The notes: generated from the letters alone by a model not told the origin. Positions 17,866 through 26,666 are shown, counted from the stretch's first letter. The stretch: DNA of 50,109 bases from Rhodospirillaceae bacterium (GCA_002718345.1 PBDA01000035.1:1-50109); one strand, 5' to 3'. Numbers and translations: made by a program.

Positions 17866-18867
17866 ATGCGTGGCAAGAACATTAAATACTCATTGATTTT
17901 TGGGCTCATTCTAATATTTGGTTATATCGGTTCAGCTTATGCTCAGCTAGATCCTTATGTACTTGATCAGGATTATTTTACTTTCCCAGATGACCGGCCC
18001 ATTGGTTCAACAGCGGCAATGGCATTAGACCCTGATGGGACTAGCATCTGGACATTTGATAGGTGCGGTGACAACTGGTGTGTTGGTTCTGATCTAAAGC
18101 CTATTCAGAAATTTGATGCTTCTGGAAATCTAGTAACTAGTTTTGGAGAAAATATGTTTAACCGTCCACACGGTATACATGTTGATTACGAGGGAAATAT
18201 TTGGGTTACGGATTTTGAAGGACCTGATGGTGTAGACCCAAGACGTAACGGAAAAGGTCACCAGGTTTTTAAATTTAGTCCGGAGGGGGAGCTGTTAATG
18301 ACTTTAGGGAAGGCAGGTGTTGCAGGAAATGGTTTTGATGAATTTAATAAACCTTCTGCTGTTTTGGTAGCACCTAATGGGGATATTTTTGTTGGTGATG
18401 GCCATGGTAATGGTTCTAATGCAAGAGTATTAAAGTTTTCCAGTGACGGAACTTTCATTAAATCTTGGGGACAGCATGGATCAGCTCCGGGAGATTTTGA
18501 TGAACCGCATACTATGGCAATGGACTCTGAAGGTAGATTGTTTGTTGGCGACCGAGCAAATAGTCGGATACAAATTTTTGATCAGGATGGCAATTTTATC
18601 GATGAATGGGACCAGTTTGGGCGGCCGAGCGGCATGCATATAGACGGAAATGACATGCTTTACGTGGCAGACTCAAGTTCAGTGGGGAACAACCCAGGAT
18701 GGCAGGAAGGTATCCGCATAGGTAGTGCAAAAAATGGCGCTGTAACTGCTTTTATAGAGGACCCTGATGGTGATGGCTCACAAGAAGGAATTGTTGTTGA
18801 TGTCAATGGTGTAATTTATGGCTCCTTAACAGGTGGAATGGCATTGAGAAGATATACAAAAAGATAA
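17866..18867 (+). CDS. Secreted NHL-repeat beta-propeller protein (PAL-like)
   Basis: Exported six-bladed NHL beta-propeller resembling the lyase domain of peptidylglycine alpha-amidating enzymes. GGAG (17856-17859) fixes the start at ATG 17866, giving 333 residues with a signal peptide ending SAYA-QLD. NHL blades recur as FNRPHGIHVDYEGNIWVTD, FNKPSAVLVAPNGDIFVGD, FDEPHTMAMDSEGRLFVGD and RPSGMHIDGNDMLYVAD. The function is unknown: bacterial members of this fold are rarely characterised, and lyase activity would need the metal and catalytic residues checked against a structure. It opens the accessory block and is divergent from csiV. Confidence 0.8.
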   Translation: MRGKNIKYSLIFGLILIFGYIGSAYAQLDPYVLDQDYFTFPDDRPIGSTAAMALDPDGTSIWTFDRCGDNWCVGSDLKPIQKFDASGNLVTSFGENMFNRPHGIHVDYEGNIWVTDFEGPDGVDPRRNGKGHQVFKFSPEGELLMTLGKAGVAGNGFDEFNKPSAVLVAPNGDIFVGDGHGNGSNARVLKFSSDGTFIKSWGQHGSAPGDFDEPHTMAMDSEGRLFVGDRANSRIQIFDQDGNFIDEWDQFGRPSGMHIDGNDMLYVADSSSVGNNPGWQEGIRIGSAKNGAVTAFIEDPDGDGSQEGIVVDVNGVIYGSLTGGMALRRYTKR

Positions 18868-18937
18868 AAGTGTTATTTGTTAGTTAAAGATCGAATTATT
18901 AAATTTTTTGAAAAACACAATTCAGCGGGTATTGTCT

Positions 18938-20533
18938 ATGAAAAATAAAATAAAAATCTCATGTTATAAATTGCCCAAAATTCTTTTGATTTTTTCAAGC
19001 GCGTTCTGTTTTTTGTCGCTATCAAATTATGCAAATGGGCAAAATCAATTATTGGAGACAACAGTTGATGAGGTGCATGCTTTATTTTCCTCTGGCGACA
19101 TAACATGTCGTTCATTGGTCGAGTTTTATTTGCAAAGAATCGAAGCATTTGACCAGCAGGGGCCGGTTCTTAATTCAATACAACATCTTAATACTAGTGT
19201 TCTTGATGAAGCCGATGCTCTTGATGCTTCATTTGAGAATTCTGGTCTCGTAGGGCCATTGCACTGTGTGCCGGTTTTGCTGAAAGATCAGGTTGAAACA
19301 AGTGATATGCCAACCACCTATGGGTCTTTAGTCTTTGAAGGGTTTGTTTCAGGACGTGATGCCACCATAGTGACTCGTATGAAAGAGGCAGGTGCAATCA
19401 TTCTTGCAAAGACTACTATGGGAGAATATGCCTCTCGATATCTGGGTTCGGCTTTTGGGGTTGCTCGTAATGCTTATGATCCTTCACGTAATCCCAGTGG
19501 TTCTTCTGCTGGAACTGGTATTGGGATAGCAGCTAATTTTGGATTATTGGGTATTGGCGAAGATACAGGTGGTTCGATCCGTGGTCCTGCCTCAGTGCAT
19601 AGTCTTGTCGGCTTAAGGCCTACTGTTCCTCTAGTTAGTCGTTTTGGGATGATGCCAGCCAATCCTACCAATGACACATTAGGTCCAATTTCTAGAACAG
19701 TGACAGATGCTGCAATTTTGTTGGATGTTCTTGTTGGCTATGATCCCAATGATCCAGTTACTGCTGATTCTGTTGGCAGAATTCCAGAAAGTTATAAAGA
19801 ATTTCTTGATGAAAATAGTCTGCGAGGTGCTCGAATTGGCGTAATTCGCCAGCCTATGGATCCAAATACAGACACAGAGTCACAGGATTATCAGAAGGTT
19901 CGAGAAGTTATTAATCAGGCTTTAGGAGATATTGAAGCGCTTGGTGCGATCATGGTAGATCCGGTCGAATTTTCTCTTATGGATACTGTTCATAGAACAT
20001 ATGGACAAAATAATTATGAAACGGAAGCAGCAATCAATGCATATTTAGCAGATCTTCCGGGAACCCCAGTTTCAAGTCTTAGAGAAATTCTTTTGAAGGG
20101 AATAGTTACTCCTTGGCGTGCTAGCGATCTTATAGGTGTTATAGGCAAGTCTATTCAAGATCCGGGGTATCATAAATTTATGCTTGCAAGGGAAGCTATA
20201 CGTCAATCAGTACTTGCATACATGGCTGATTTAGATTTAGATGCATTGATATATGCAACATTTGATCATCAAACGACGCTGATTGCGCCAGATGCTTTGA
20301 GTAATTCAGATACTGACGATGCATATGGATTGGGTAATAACCGTCGTCTCAGTCCTATAACAGCTTTTCCGGCAATAACAGTCCCTGCTGGTTTTACAGT
20401 AGATGGTTTGCCTATTGGTATAGAGATGCTTGGTAGGGCCTATAGCGAAGGAATGCTTCTTGGTTTTGCTTATGCTTACGAGCAAGCTACTAAAAATCGT
20501 CAACCACCAAGCACTACGCCATCTCTTGAATAA
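18938..20533 (+). CDS. Secreted amidase (amidase signature family)
   Basis: Hydrolase of the amidase-signature family, which cleaves carboxamide bonds with a Ser-cisSer-Lys triad. Numbering from ATG 18938: the catalytic Lys is in VPVLLKDQ (about 116), the bridging Ser in NPSGSSAG (about 190), and the nucleophile in GEDTGGSIRGPAS (about 213). The first 30 residues (KLPKILLIFSSAFCFLSLS then YANGQ) form a signal peptide, so the enzyme acts in the periplasm or outside. A TTG at 18908 would only lengthen the signal. The substrate is unknown. It follows the NHL gene by 70 bases. Confidence 0.88.
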   Translation: MKNKIKISCYKLPKILLIFSSAFCFLSLSNYANGQNQLLETTVDEVHALFSSGDITCRSLVEFYLQRIEAFDQQGPVLNSIQHLNTSVLDEADALDASFENSGLVGPLHCVPVLLKDQVETSDMPTTYGSLVFEGFVSGRDATIVTRMKEAGAIILAKTTMGEYASRYLGSAFGVARNAYDPSRNPSGSSAGTGIGIAANFGLLGIGEDTGGSIRGPASVHSLVGLRPTVPLVSRFGMMPANPTNDTLGPISRTVTDAAILLDVLVGYDPNDPVTADSVGRIPESYKEFLDENSLRGARIGVIRQPMDPNTDTESQDYQKVREVINQALGDIEALGAIMVDPVEFSLMDTVHRTYGQNNYETEAAINAYLADLPGTPVSSLREILLKGIVTPWRASDLIGVIGKSIQDPGYHKFMLAREAIRQSVLAYMADLDLDALIYATFDHQTTLIAPDALSNSDTDDAYGLGNNRRLSPITAFPAITVPAGFTVDGLPIGIEMLGRAYSEGMLLGFAYAYEQATKNRQPPSTTPSLE

Positions 20534-20550
20534 CTGAATTACAGTTTTTT
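20532..20550 (+). terminator. Possible terminator after the amidase gene
   Basis: AACTG (20532-20536) pairs with CAGTT (20542-20546) around a 5-base loop, and a T-run extends to 20550. The stem is only 5 bp and begins in the amidase stop codon, so termination would be partial at best. Confidence 0.35.
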
Positions 20551-20644
20551 AAATCTTGGTATTTGCTTGTTAATGTGGGTTATCTTAGCTGACTTGAAAT
20601 GATGGTTTCTCTACAAAATTTAGTTAATAAGGAAGGAACAAACA

Positions 20645-21301
20645 ATGAATAGTTCTAGAGTGATGGCGGTTGTTTTTGCCGCTCTGTGCTCCGGCCCTGC
20701 TTTTACTCAGACTTGGATTGATTATTATAGTTCTCTTGATGATTTTCGTATTCGTGCACCTGGCGAGTTTGAAGTCGAAGAGATGGCCTATCCATCTGAG
20801 TATGGTGTTGTACTTCCGGCTCGTAAATATAATTATTCACAGGGGGGAGATAATTATTCTGTTACGGTAGTTGATTACACTCAAGCTGAAAGATTGCACG
20901 AAGAGCGAGATAGGAATGAGGCCGAGTATCTTTTGTATTGGGAAATAGATATCAGAGCTTCGGTAGCCTATGCTGCAACCAGTTTTCGTCAACGAGGTGG
21001 TCAAGTAACCTATGACGCATATCACTATATTGATCGAGTGGAAGGGCATCAGCTTCAGATAACTAATGAAAATGAATCAAGAACTTATGCGGCAATTTAT
21101 CTTCATGACAGTAGACTTTATATTATTGAAGCCACGGTCGTACCGGGGTCCTTGCCCCCTGGTATGTTTCAGCAGTCATTAAGTTTTATGGATCAAAATG
21201 GAGAACGTATTCGTTACGAGAATTTTCTTGAGGCGAGCAAGGTTCGTAGATCCTGCGGTGAGATTCAAGAGGGTATAGCATGCAACGATTGGACAAGGTA
21301 A
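20645..21301 (+). CDS. Secreted protein of unknown function
   Basis: 218 residues, not recognised as any characterised family. A strong ribosome site (GGAAGGA, 20631-20637) precedes ATG 20645. A signal peptide ends near PAFT-QTW. The mature part opens WIDYYSSLDDFRIRAPGEF, has a beta-rich middle with YSVTVVDYTQAE, and ends in a Cys-containing tail (SCGEIQEGIAC). The opening reads like a short domain that compares a substrate or reports stress, but I assign no function. It lies between the amidase and the DUF6152 gene, in the same direction. Confidence 0.75.
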   Translation: MNSSRVMAVVFAALCSGPAFTQTWIDYYSSLDDFRIRAPGEFEVEEMAYPSEYGVVLPARKYNYSQGGDNYSVTVVDYTQAERLHEERDRNEAEYLLYWEIDIRASVAYAATSFRQRGGQVTYDAYHYIDRVEGHQLQITNENESRTYAAIYLHDSRLYIIEATVVPGSLPPGMFQQSLSFMDQNGERIRYENFLEASKVRRSCGEIQEGIACNDWTR

Positions 21302-21343
21302 TTGGGCTAAGTGCCTCTGAAACTATGCTTAGGAGTGTATAGC

Positions 21344-21712
21344 ATGTATCGAATGACGAAAGTAATAAGTTGTATGTTGGTTATGGTATTTACTGGCACA
21401 TTGTCCGCCCACCATTCACATGGTAACTATGAAATGACCGAGTACGTTAATCTTCAGGGTGTTGTTAGAGAACTCCATATGGTAAACCCTCATGCATGGA
21501 TTTATCTTGAAGTGATGCAAAATGGAGAGTCAGAGATGTGGGCACTGGAGGCAGGTAGCCTACGTGCTCTTTCGAGAAATGGTATCACCAACGATACTAT
21601 ATCGGTTGGAGAATCAGTTTCTGTGCGCTGCCATCAGCTTAGAGATGGCTCCAAAGGGTGTCTTCTCGGGTTTTTAACTGGGGAAGATGGTGTAGAAAGA
21701 CTCTGGGATTGA
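21344..21712 (+). CDS. DUF6152 family exported protein
   Basis: Small exported protein of the DUF6152 family. AGGAG (21331-21335) selects ATG 21344, giving 122 residues with a signal peptide ending at LSAHHSHGNY. The family signature is the histidine pair right after the signal, then VVRELHMVNPHAWIYLEV; the NPHA motif is the most conserved part. The histidines suggest metal binding, but this is inference. DUF6152 genes are often found near quinoprotein and cytochrome c genes, as in this block. Function unknown. Confidence 0.8.
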   Translation: MYRMTKVISCMLVMVFTGTLSAHHSHGNYEMTEYVNLQGVVRELHMVNPHAWIYLEVMQNGESEMWALEAGSLRALSRNGITNDTISVGESVSVRCHQLRDGSKGCLLGFLTGEDGVERLWD

Positions 21713-21815
21713 TTGGTTTGTAATAACCAGTCATTCTGAGGAGTGAAAAAATAATTAAATCTCGGACCATAATGGCCATTTGTCTATAATTTTGGTCGAG
21801 AGTTAAGGGCAGGTT

Positions 21816-22106
21816 GTGAGTTCCGCCTACTTAATAGCCGATATAAACCTTCATGATATAAAGCGTTATGAAGTGTATGTGAGAAATGTGCCTGCATTAG
21901 TGGAAAGGCATGGTGGGAAGTATCAGGTCCGTGGTGGTGATGTTGAGGTCCTAGAGGGTGATTATCATCCTTCAAGGTTGATTGTTTTAGAGTTCCCGGA
22001 CCGTTCAGCAGCACTTGCCTTTTACAATGACCCAGACTATGAGCCATATAAAAAACTAAGGCACTCAGTTTCTAATGCTACTTTGGTTTTGGTTCATGGG
22101 TGTTAG
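21816..22106 (+). CDS. DUF1330 family protein
   Basis: 96-residue protein of the DUF1330 family, which adopts a dimeric ferredoxin-like alpha/beta-barrel fold. Typical segments are YLIADINLHDIKRYEVY near the start, HGGKYQVRGGDVEVLEG, and LIVLEFPDRSAALAFYNDPDY. There is no signal peptide, so it should be cytosolic. It starts at GTG 21816 behind AAGGG. Members have no agreed function; the fold is shared with small monooxygenases and isomerases acting on organic substrates. Confidence 0.85.
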   Translation: MSSAYLIADINLHDIKRYEVYVRNVPALVERHGGKYQVRGGDVEVLEGDYHPSRLIVLEFPDRSAALAFYNDPDYEPYKKLRHSVSNATLVLVHGC

Positions 22107-22206
22107 TTGATAGAAGAGAAACATTACTGATAATTATTCTTAAGAGGGTAGTTATATTGCCTTAAAATAAGAAAGACCTTCTTTAAATTATAAAGTGGAG
22201 GTTTGT

Positions 22207-22857
22207 ATGGCAAGTTTTTTGTCAAGACGAGAGATTCTCAAACGTGCTGCAGCCGCAGGGGTGACTAGTGCAGTTCCAGCGCAAAGTCTTGCGCAAGTTC
22301 TTCCAGATCGAGCTCGCGATCAATTTGAAAATTTAAGTAGCACTGAGGCAGAAATTCTTGAGGCAGTTGTTTCTCGGTTGATACCTACAGACAATAATGG
22401 TCCTGGCGCGCTAGAAGCTGGAGCAGCAAATTACATTGATAAAGGACTAGCAAATGCGCTTTCTCAATCACGCGATATGTACTCGATAGGCCTTGATGCG
22501 TTGGATCAGTATGCACAAGAAGCAAATAGTCAACGGTTCGTAGATCTTGATCCTGCTGAACAGGACACTTTGTTAGAAAATATAGAGCAAAACAGGGTGT
22601 CTGGTTTTGATCCGGATTCTGCAACTTTCTTTAATCTCATGTTGCGCCACACTATAGAGGGTACATTTTCCGATCCTGCCTATGGCGGAAACCAAGATTT
22701 TATTGGGTGGGAGATGATTGGATATCCAGGTCTTAGATTGGGGGTTACTGTTGAACAGCAACAAATGGATTATGTTCCAGAAATGACCCGAGTATCTGCT
22801 CATGACATGGCTATGTTTGACGTGACAATTTCAGAGGTGGAGGCTAATGACGACTAG
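22207..22857 (+). CDS. GMC dehydrogenase small subunit (gluconate 2-dehydrogenase subunit 3 family), Tat-exported
   Basis: Small subunit of a membrane or periplasmic flavoprotein dehydrogenase (family PF13618). The N-terminus carries a twin-arginine signal, FLSRREILKRAAAAG, ending near SLAQ. GGAGG at 22197-22201 fixes the start at ATG 22207 (216 residues). The LSSTEAEILEAVVSRLIPTD segment is the family hallmark. The gene overlaps the GMC flavoprotein gene by 11 bases. In known FAD glucose and fructose dehydrogenases the small subunit carries the Tat signal and the folded catalytic subunit is exported with it. Confidence 0.88.
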   Translation: MASFLSRREILKRAAAAGVTSAVPAQSLAQVLPDRARDQFENLSSTEAEILEAVVSRLIPTDNNGPGALEAGAANYIDKGLANALSQSRDMYSIGLDALDQYAQEANSQRFVDLDPAEQDTLLENIEQNRVSGFDPDSATFFNLMLRHTIEGTFSDPAYGGNQDFIGWEMIGYPGLRLGVTVEQQQMDYVPEMTRVSAHDMAMFDVTISEVEANDD

Positions 22858-24553
22858 ATTGCCTTCGACTGATGTTGTCTTGATTGGGTTAGGTGGGGCC
22901 GGTGGAATTGCAGTATTACCTCTAACAGAAGCTGGTGTTGAAGTTGTTGCCCTTGAGGCTGGCAGGTGGATGACACCTCGTGATTTTGCGCCGGACGAGT
23001 TGCGTAATAACTATAGAGGATGGCCACATTCTGTACAAAAAGCTAATAGAGAGGTTCCTGTACATCGGGCTAATGAGCAGTCCCCAGAGTCCCCACGAGA
23101 TAATTTACACCCAATGATGAATGCTGTGGGAGGTACTACCCTTCACTACTATGCTCGGAGTTACAGGCTGCATCCTTGGGATTTTGGCGTGGTCAGTGAA
23201 ACTACTCGTTGTTACGGTGATTCCAGAATTCCAACTGGCTCAACTGTTGAAGATTGGCCTTTGACTTATGCAGACTTAGAGCCGTTTTACGATACGGTTG
23301 AATATGAGTTGGGAGTTGGTGGTTTTGCAGGGAATATAAATGGCAATATTGATTCGCGTGGTAATATTTTCGAAGGTCCCCGTGCTCGTGATTACCCAAT
23401 GCCACCCCTTAGGAGCACAAAATTCACAGAAATGATGTCTGATGCTGCAAGACGTCTTGGATACAATCCTTTTCCTTCTCCGGCAGCTATTAATTCTCAA
23501 GCGCATAACAATCGACCTGCATGTCAATACCATGGCTTTTGTAATCGTGGTGGGTGTCACATTGAAGCAAAAAACTCGACTGCTATAACTACTATTCCTA
23601 AGGCTCAAGCCACTGGGAACTTACAAATTGTGACGGAAGCTCACGTTACAGACATACAAGTAGATTCTGAAGGCCGTGCTAGTGCGGTAGAGTATTTGCG
23701 TGATGGGGAGCTATTTTTGCAGCCAGCTAAAGTTATTTTGCTGGCAGGCTATACATATGAAAATTCACGACTACTTCTTCTTTCATCCTCAGATGCTTAT
23801 CCCTCAGGGCTTTCAAATAATCATGGTCAGGTAGGGCGTCATTACATGACACATGCTCAAAGAGGGGGAGTTCTTGGGTTGTTTCCTCATAGGCTAAATC
23901 GATGGTATGGGCTTCCTGCTCAAGGTTCAGGGATTGATGAGTGGGCAGATGACAACTTTGATCATAGTGATAATGATTTCATTGGTGGTGCTCATTTTTG
24001 GGTATCTCAGGATTCCCGACCTATTTTGGCTGCTAGAATGAATACGTTTGGGCGTGCTCCTCGTTGGGGGTCTCAATGGAAAGAGTTTGTTATGGAGAAT
24101 GCAGATAGATGGGTTGGTGCACATTTGCAAAAGACTACCTTGCCTTATGAGGATAATTACCTTGATCTGCATCCTACTGTTAAGGACCCTTTGGGATTTC
24201 CAGTTTGTCGTATCACAGCAGAATATAAGGAAAATGAAAAAAAGCTAGCTGCTTTTACTCAAGAGAAAATGGAACAATGGTTCCTTGAAGCAGGAGCAAT
24301 AGATACTTTTAGAATGCCCTTGGGACCAATGGGTCCTTCAACTCATGCATACGGAGGCACTCGTATGGGGAATGATCCAAACACTAATGTTGTTAATCGC
24401 TGGGGGTTTTCACATGAAGTTCCTAATCTGGGTGTTTTAGGAGCATCAGTAATGGGGACAAGCGGTGCTCGTAATCCCACATTAACAGTGCAGGCACTTG
24501 CATGGCGAACTGCACAGTATTTGGTTGATAATTGGAGATCAGTGTCAAGTTGA
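22847..24553 (+). CDS. GMC-family FAD dehydrogenase, catalytic subunit
   Basis: Flavin-dependent alcohol or polyol dehydrogenase of the gluconate 2-dehydrogenase/fructose dehydrogenase branch, 568 residues. It has the FAD loop GLGGAGG (14-20), GGTTLHYYARSYRLHPWDF, and the active-site pair His500 (THAYGGTRMG) and Asn543 (GARNPTLTVQALAW). A cysteine cluster, Cys226-Cys232-Cys237 in CQYHGFCNRGGC, lies where related enzymes bind a [3Fe-4S] cluster; a further Cys seen in some relatives is His here. There is no signal peptide, so export with the Tat-tagged small subunit is likely. The substrate is unknown. Confidence 0.88.
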   Translation: MTTRLPSTDVVLIGLGGAGGIAVLPLTEAGVEVVALEAGRWMTPRDFAPDELRNNYRGWPHSVQKANREVPVHRANEQSPESPRDNLHPMMNAVGGTTLHYYARSYRLHPWDFGVVSETTRCYGDSRIPTGSTVEDWPLTYADLEPFYDTVEYELGVGGFAGNINGNIDSRGNIFEGPRARDYPMPPLRSTKFTEMMSDAARRLGYNPFPSPAAINSQAHNNRPACQYHGFCNRGGCHIEAKNSTAITTIPKAQATGNLQIVTEAHVTDIQVDSEGRASAVEYLRDGELFLQPAKVILLAGYTYENSRLLLLSSSDAYPSGLSNNHGQVGRHYMTHAQRGGVLGLFPHRLNRWYGLPAQGSGIDEWADDNFDHSDNDFIGGAHFWVSQDSRPILAARMNTFGRAPRWGSQWKEFVMENADRWVGAHLQKTTLPYEDNYLDLHPTVKDPLGFPVCRITAEYKENEKKLAAFTQEKMEQWFLEAGAIDTFRMPLGPMGPSTHAYGGTRMGNDPNTNVVNRWGFSHEVPNLGVLGASVMGTSGARNPTLTVQALAWRTAQYLVDNWRSVSS

Positions 24554-25680
24554 TGTTTAAGATATTTAAATCTAAATGTTTTATTGGGCTATTTGCAGCA
24601 TTTTTAGGTATTTGGGGATGTCAAAGTTCTGTTAATTTGTCACAGATTTCAAACGCTAACCTTTCGGCAAAAAGTATCCCATCATTTCATATTGATTCAG
24701 ATTGGCCTCAAGTTCCTGAACATTGGAAGCTTGGAGAGGTTTCAAGTATTGCTATCGATGGTCAGGATAATGCTTGGTTTTTGCACCGGCCCTGGACTCT
24801 TTCCCAAGAGAACATTGCCATGGCAGCTCCACAGATTGTGGGATTTGATAAAGAAGGGACTTTTCTTAGTGCATGGGGCGGTCCAAGTGAAGGTTATGAG
24901 TGGCCACAGAGAGAACACGGTTTGCATATCGATTATCAGGGATATTTTTGGATAGGCGGTAATAATTGTCCTGCTCAAAATGAGCCAGGACTTGATCCTA
25001 TATCTGACGATCAAATTTTAAAATTTACGCCTGATGGGGCATTGATAATGCAGGTAGGGAGTAGTGATGCGAGTAGCGGCAATTCGGATATAGTTAACCT
25101 CAATAGGCCAGCAGATGCGGTTGTTTACCCCCCAACAAATGAGCTTTTTGTTGCAGATGGATATGGTAATCATAGAGTTGTTGTTTTCGATGCTGAGACG
25201 GGGATTTTTAAGCGTATGTGGGGAGCTTTCGGTAATATACCAGTAGATAATGAGCAGTGTCCGTACGTTTTTCTTGATTCTGTGCCAGCTGGCCCTGGTC
25301 CACAACAATTTAGTATTGTTCACGCAATTCGTGTTTCAAATGATGGTTTGGTCTATGTTGCTGATCGAGAAAATAGACGTGTTCAAATATTCACGATTGA
25401 TGGAGAATATGTGGATCAGATTATTAGAGGAGAAACACCTTTTGCACGTAACATTGCCTTGTCACCAGACCAAGAGCAAAGATTTCTCTATGTTGGGGGT
25501 GGTTCTGGAATTGAGGTCTTTGATCGTTTGAGTCTTCGCTTTTTAGCAAGCATTAAAACTAGTGTGGGAACTGGACATCATATTCAGACAGATTCACGGG
25601 GTAATTTATACATAGCTGCTACAGGGGTTGGCTATGAGCGGCTAATTTATGAAGGCTTAATACCAATTTTTTCGGATTAA
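24553..25680 (+). CDS. NHL-repeat beta-propeller, probable lipoprotein
   Basis: Second NHL propeller of the block, 375 residues. The ATG at 24553 shares its A with the stop codon of the GMC gene, which suggests translational coupling. The N-terminus is a signal ending LGIWGC, with Cys23 as a probable lipid anchor; Trp before the last Gly makes the lipobox imperfect. NHL blades include PQREHGLHIDYQGYFWIGG, LNRPADAVVYPPTNELFVADG and IVHAIRVSNDGLVYVAD. The tight linkage to the dehydrogenase subunits suggests a partner or scaffold role. It converges with the next gene, overlapping it by 4 bases. Confidence 0.78.
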   Translation: MFKIFKSKCFIGLFAAFLGIWGCQSSVNLSQISNANLSAKSIPSFHIDSDWPQVPEHWKLGEVSSIAIDGQDNAWFLHRPWTLSQENIAMAAPQIVGFDKEGTFLSAWGGPSEGYEWPQREHGLHIDYQGYFWIGGNNCPAQNEPGLDPISDDQILKFTPDGALIMQVGSSDASSGNSDIVNLNRPADAVVYPPTNELFVADGYGNHRVVVFDAETGIFKRMWGAFGNIPVDNEQCPYVFLDSVPAGPGPQQFSIVHAIRVSNDGLVYVADRENRRVQIFTIDGEYVDQIIRGETPFARNIALSPDQEQRFLYVGGGSGIEVFDRLSLRFLASIKTSVGTGHHIQTDSRGNLYIAATGVGYERLIYEGLIPIFSD

Positions 25681-26666
25681 CTTTCTAGCCCCAGCGTGTT
25701 TTCAGCAAATAACTCCTCCGTTTTAGGGATTCGAGAAATCAAGTTCTGTTCATACAAATATTGTGGCAGAACCTTTAATGCTAATTGATTCGGTTCTATG
25801 CCGTATGGCCAGAAGTCATGTCCCATTACACGTTGAGTTTCTTCCATTTCAGCAACTACCCATGGAAGTGTTATTTTGAGTGCGTCGGTTTCCATCATTT
25901 CTGCATAGGCTAGTTCTTTAGCCTTTTTAAAAGCACTATATAAGCTCAATGCTGCCCATGGGTTAGCATCATAGATCTCGCGACGGAATACCACTGTGTG
26001 CATGATTGGAAAAATCCCGGTACGCAAAAAGTAATCCTTTTCAGACTGTCGGTAGTCTGGAAATAAACGTCTAACGGGTGATGGATCATTATTGAGAGAA
26101 TGGGGTGCATTAGGTGAAATAATGGCGTCCAGTTCTCCTTGATCTAGCATTGGTCCCATGTCTTTTTCAGGCGGCATTCGATGGAGGACAATACTTTTTG
26201 GCAAATCAAAATCAATTCTAGAAGGTCGCTTTAGGCCATCCTGAGTTCCGGAAAACCATTCAATTGAATCAGGCTCTACTCCATATTCATGTAGTAATAG
26301 CCCTCGTGCGAATACAGCAGCAGTCATAGAGTACTCAGGTACTCCAATTTTTTTGCCAACTAGATCCTTAGGTTCATTAATACCTGCTTTTTTGTTAACA
26401 AAAATACATGAATGACGAAAGAGTCTTGATGGAAATACTGGTATTGCAATGAACTTCTCGTCGCCTTCTGCCCGCAACATTGTGTAGTTAGCCAGAGAAA
26501 GTTCTGATACATCAAATTCTTGTTTTCTGAGCATTCTAAAAAAAGTCTCGCTTGGTCGAGATACAATAGGCTCTATCTCTATCCCTTCTGGGCGAAGGGT
26601 TCCATCCATTATTGGTTTAACGCGGTCGTAATCCCATGCGGCAAAAGTAAGTCGTAGTTGGCTCAT
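25677..26666 (-). CDS. Pht5-like protein (4,5-dihydroxyphthalate decarboxylase family)
   Basis: 329-residue protein with the fold of periplasmic binding proteins, closest by eye to Pht5, the 4,5-dihydroxyphthalate decarboxylase of phthalate degradation. Matching segments are LTFAAWDYDRVKPIMDG, EGIEIEPI, ETFFRMLRKQEFDVSELSL, IPVFPSRLFRHSCIFVN and KKIGVPEYSMTAAVFARG. No signal peptide is visible with this start or with upstream ones, so an intracellular enzyme is more likely than a transporter binding protein. The true substrate is probably not phthalate, because no phthalate dioxygenase genes are present. It is the only minus-strand gene inside the block. Confidence 0.72.
   Translation of the reverse strand: MSQLRLTFAAWDYDRVKPIMDGTLRPEGIEIEPIVSRPSETFFRMLRKQEFDVSELSLANYTMLRAEGDEKFIAIPVFPSRLFRHSCIFVNKKAGINEPKDLVGKKIGVPEYSMTAAVFARGLLLHEYGVEPDSIEWFSGTQDGLKRPSRIDFDLPKSIVLHRMPPEKDMGPMLDQGELDAIISPNAPHSLNNDPSPVRRLFPDYRQSEKDYFLRTGIFPIMHTVVFRREIYDANPWAALSLYSAFKKAKELAYAEMMETDALKITLPWVVAEMEETQRVMGHDFWPYGIEPNQLALKVLPQYLYEQNLISRIPKTEELFAENTLGLES

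Noticed and set aside
21712-21735. A stem-loop (TGGTT/AACCA) after the DUF6152 gene.
   Set aside because: It is not followed by a T-run and the stem is short, so I do not call it a terminator.
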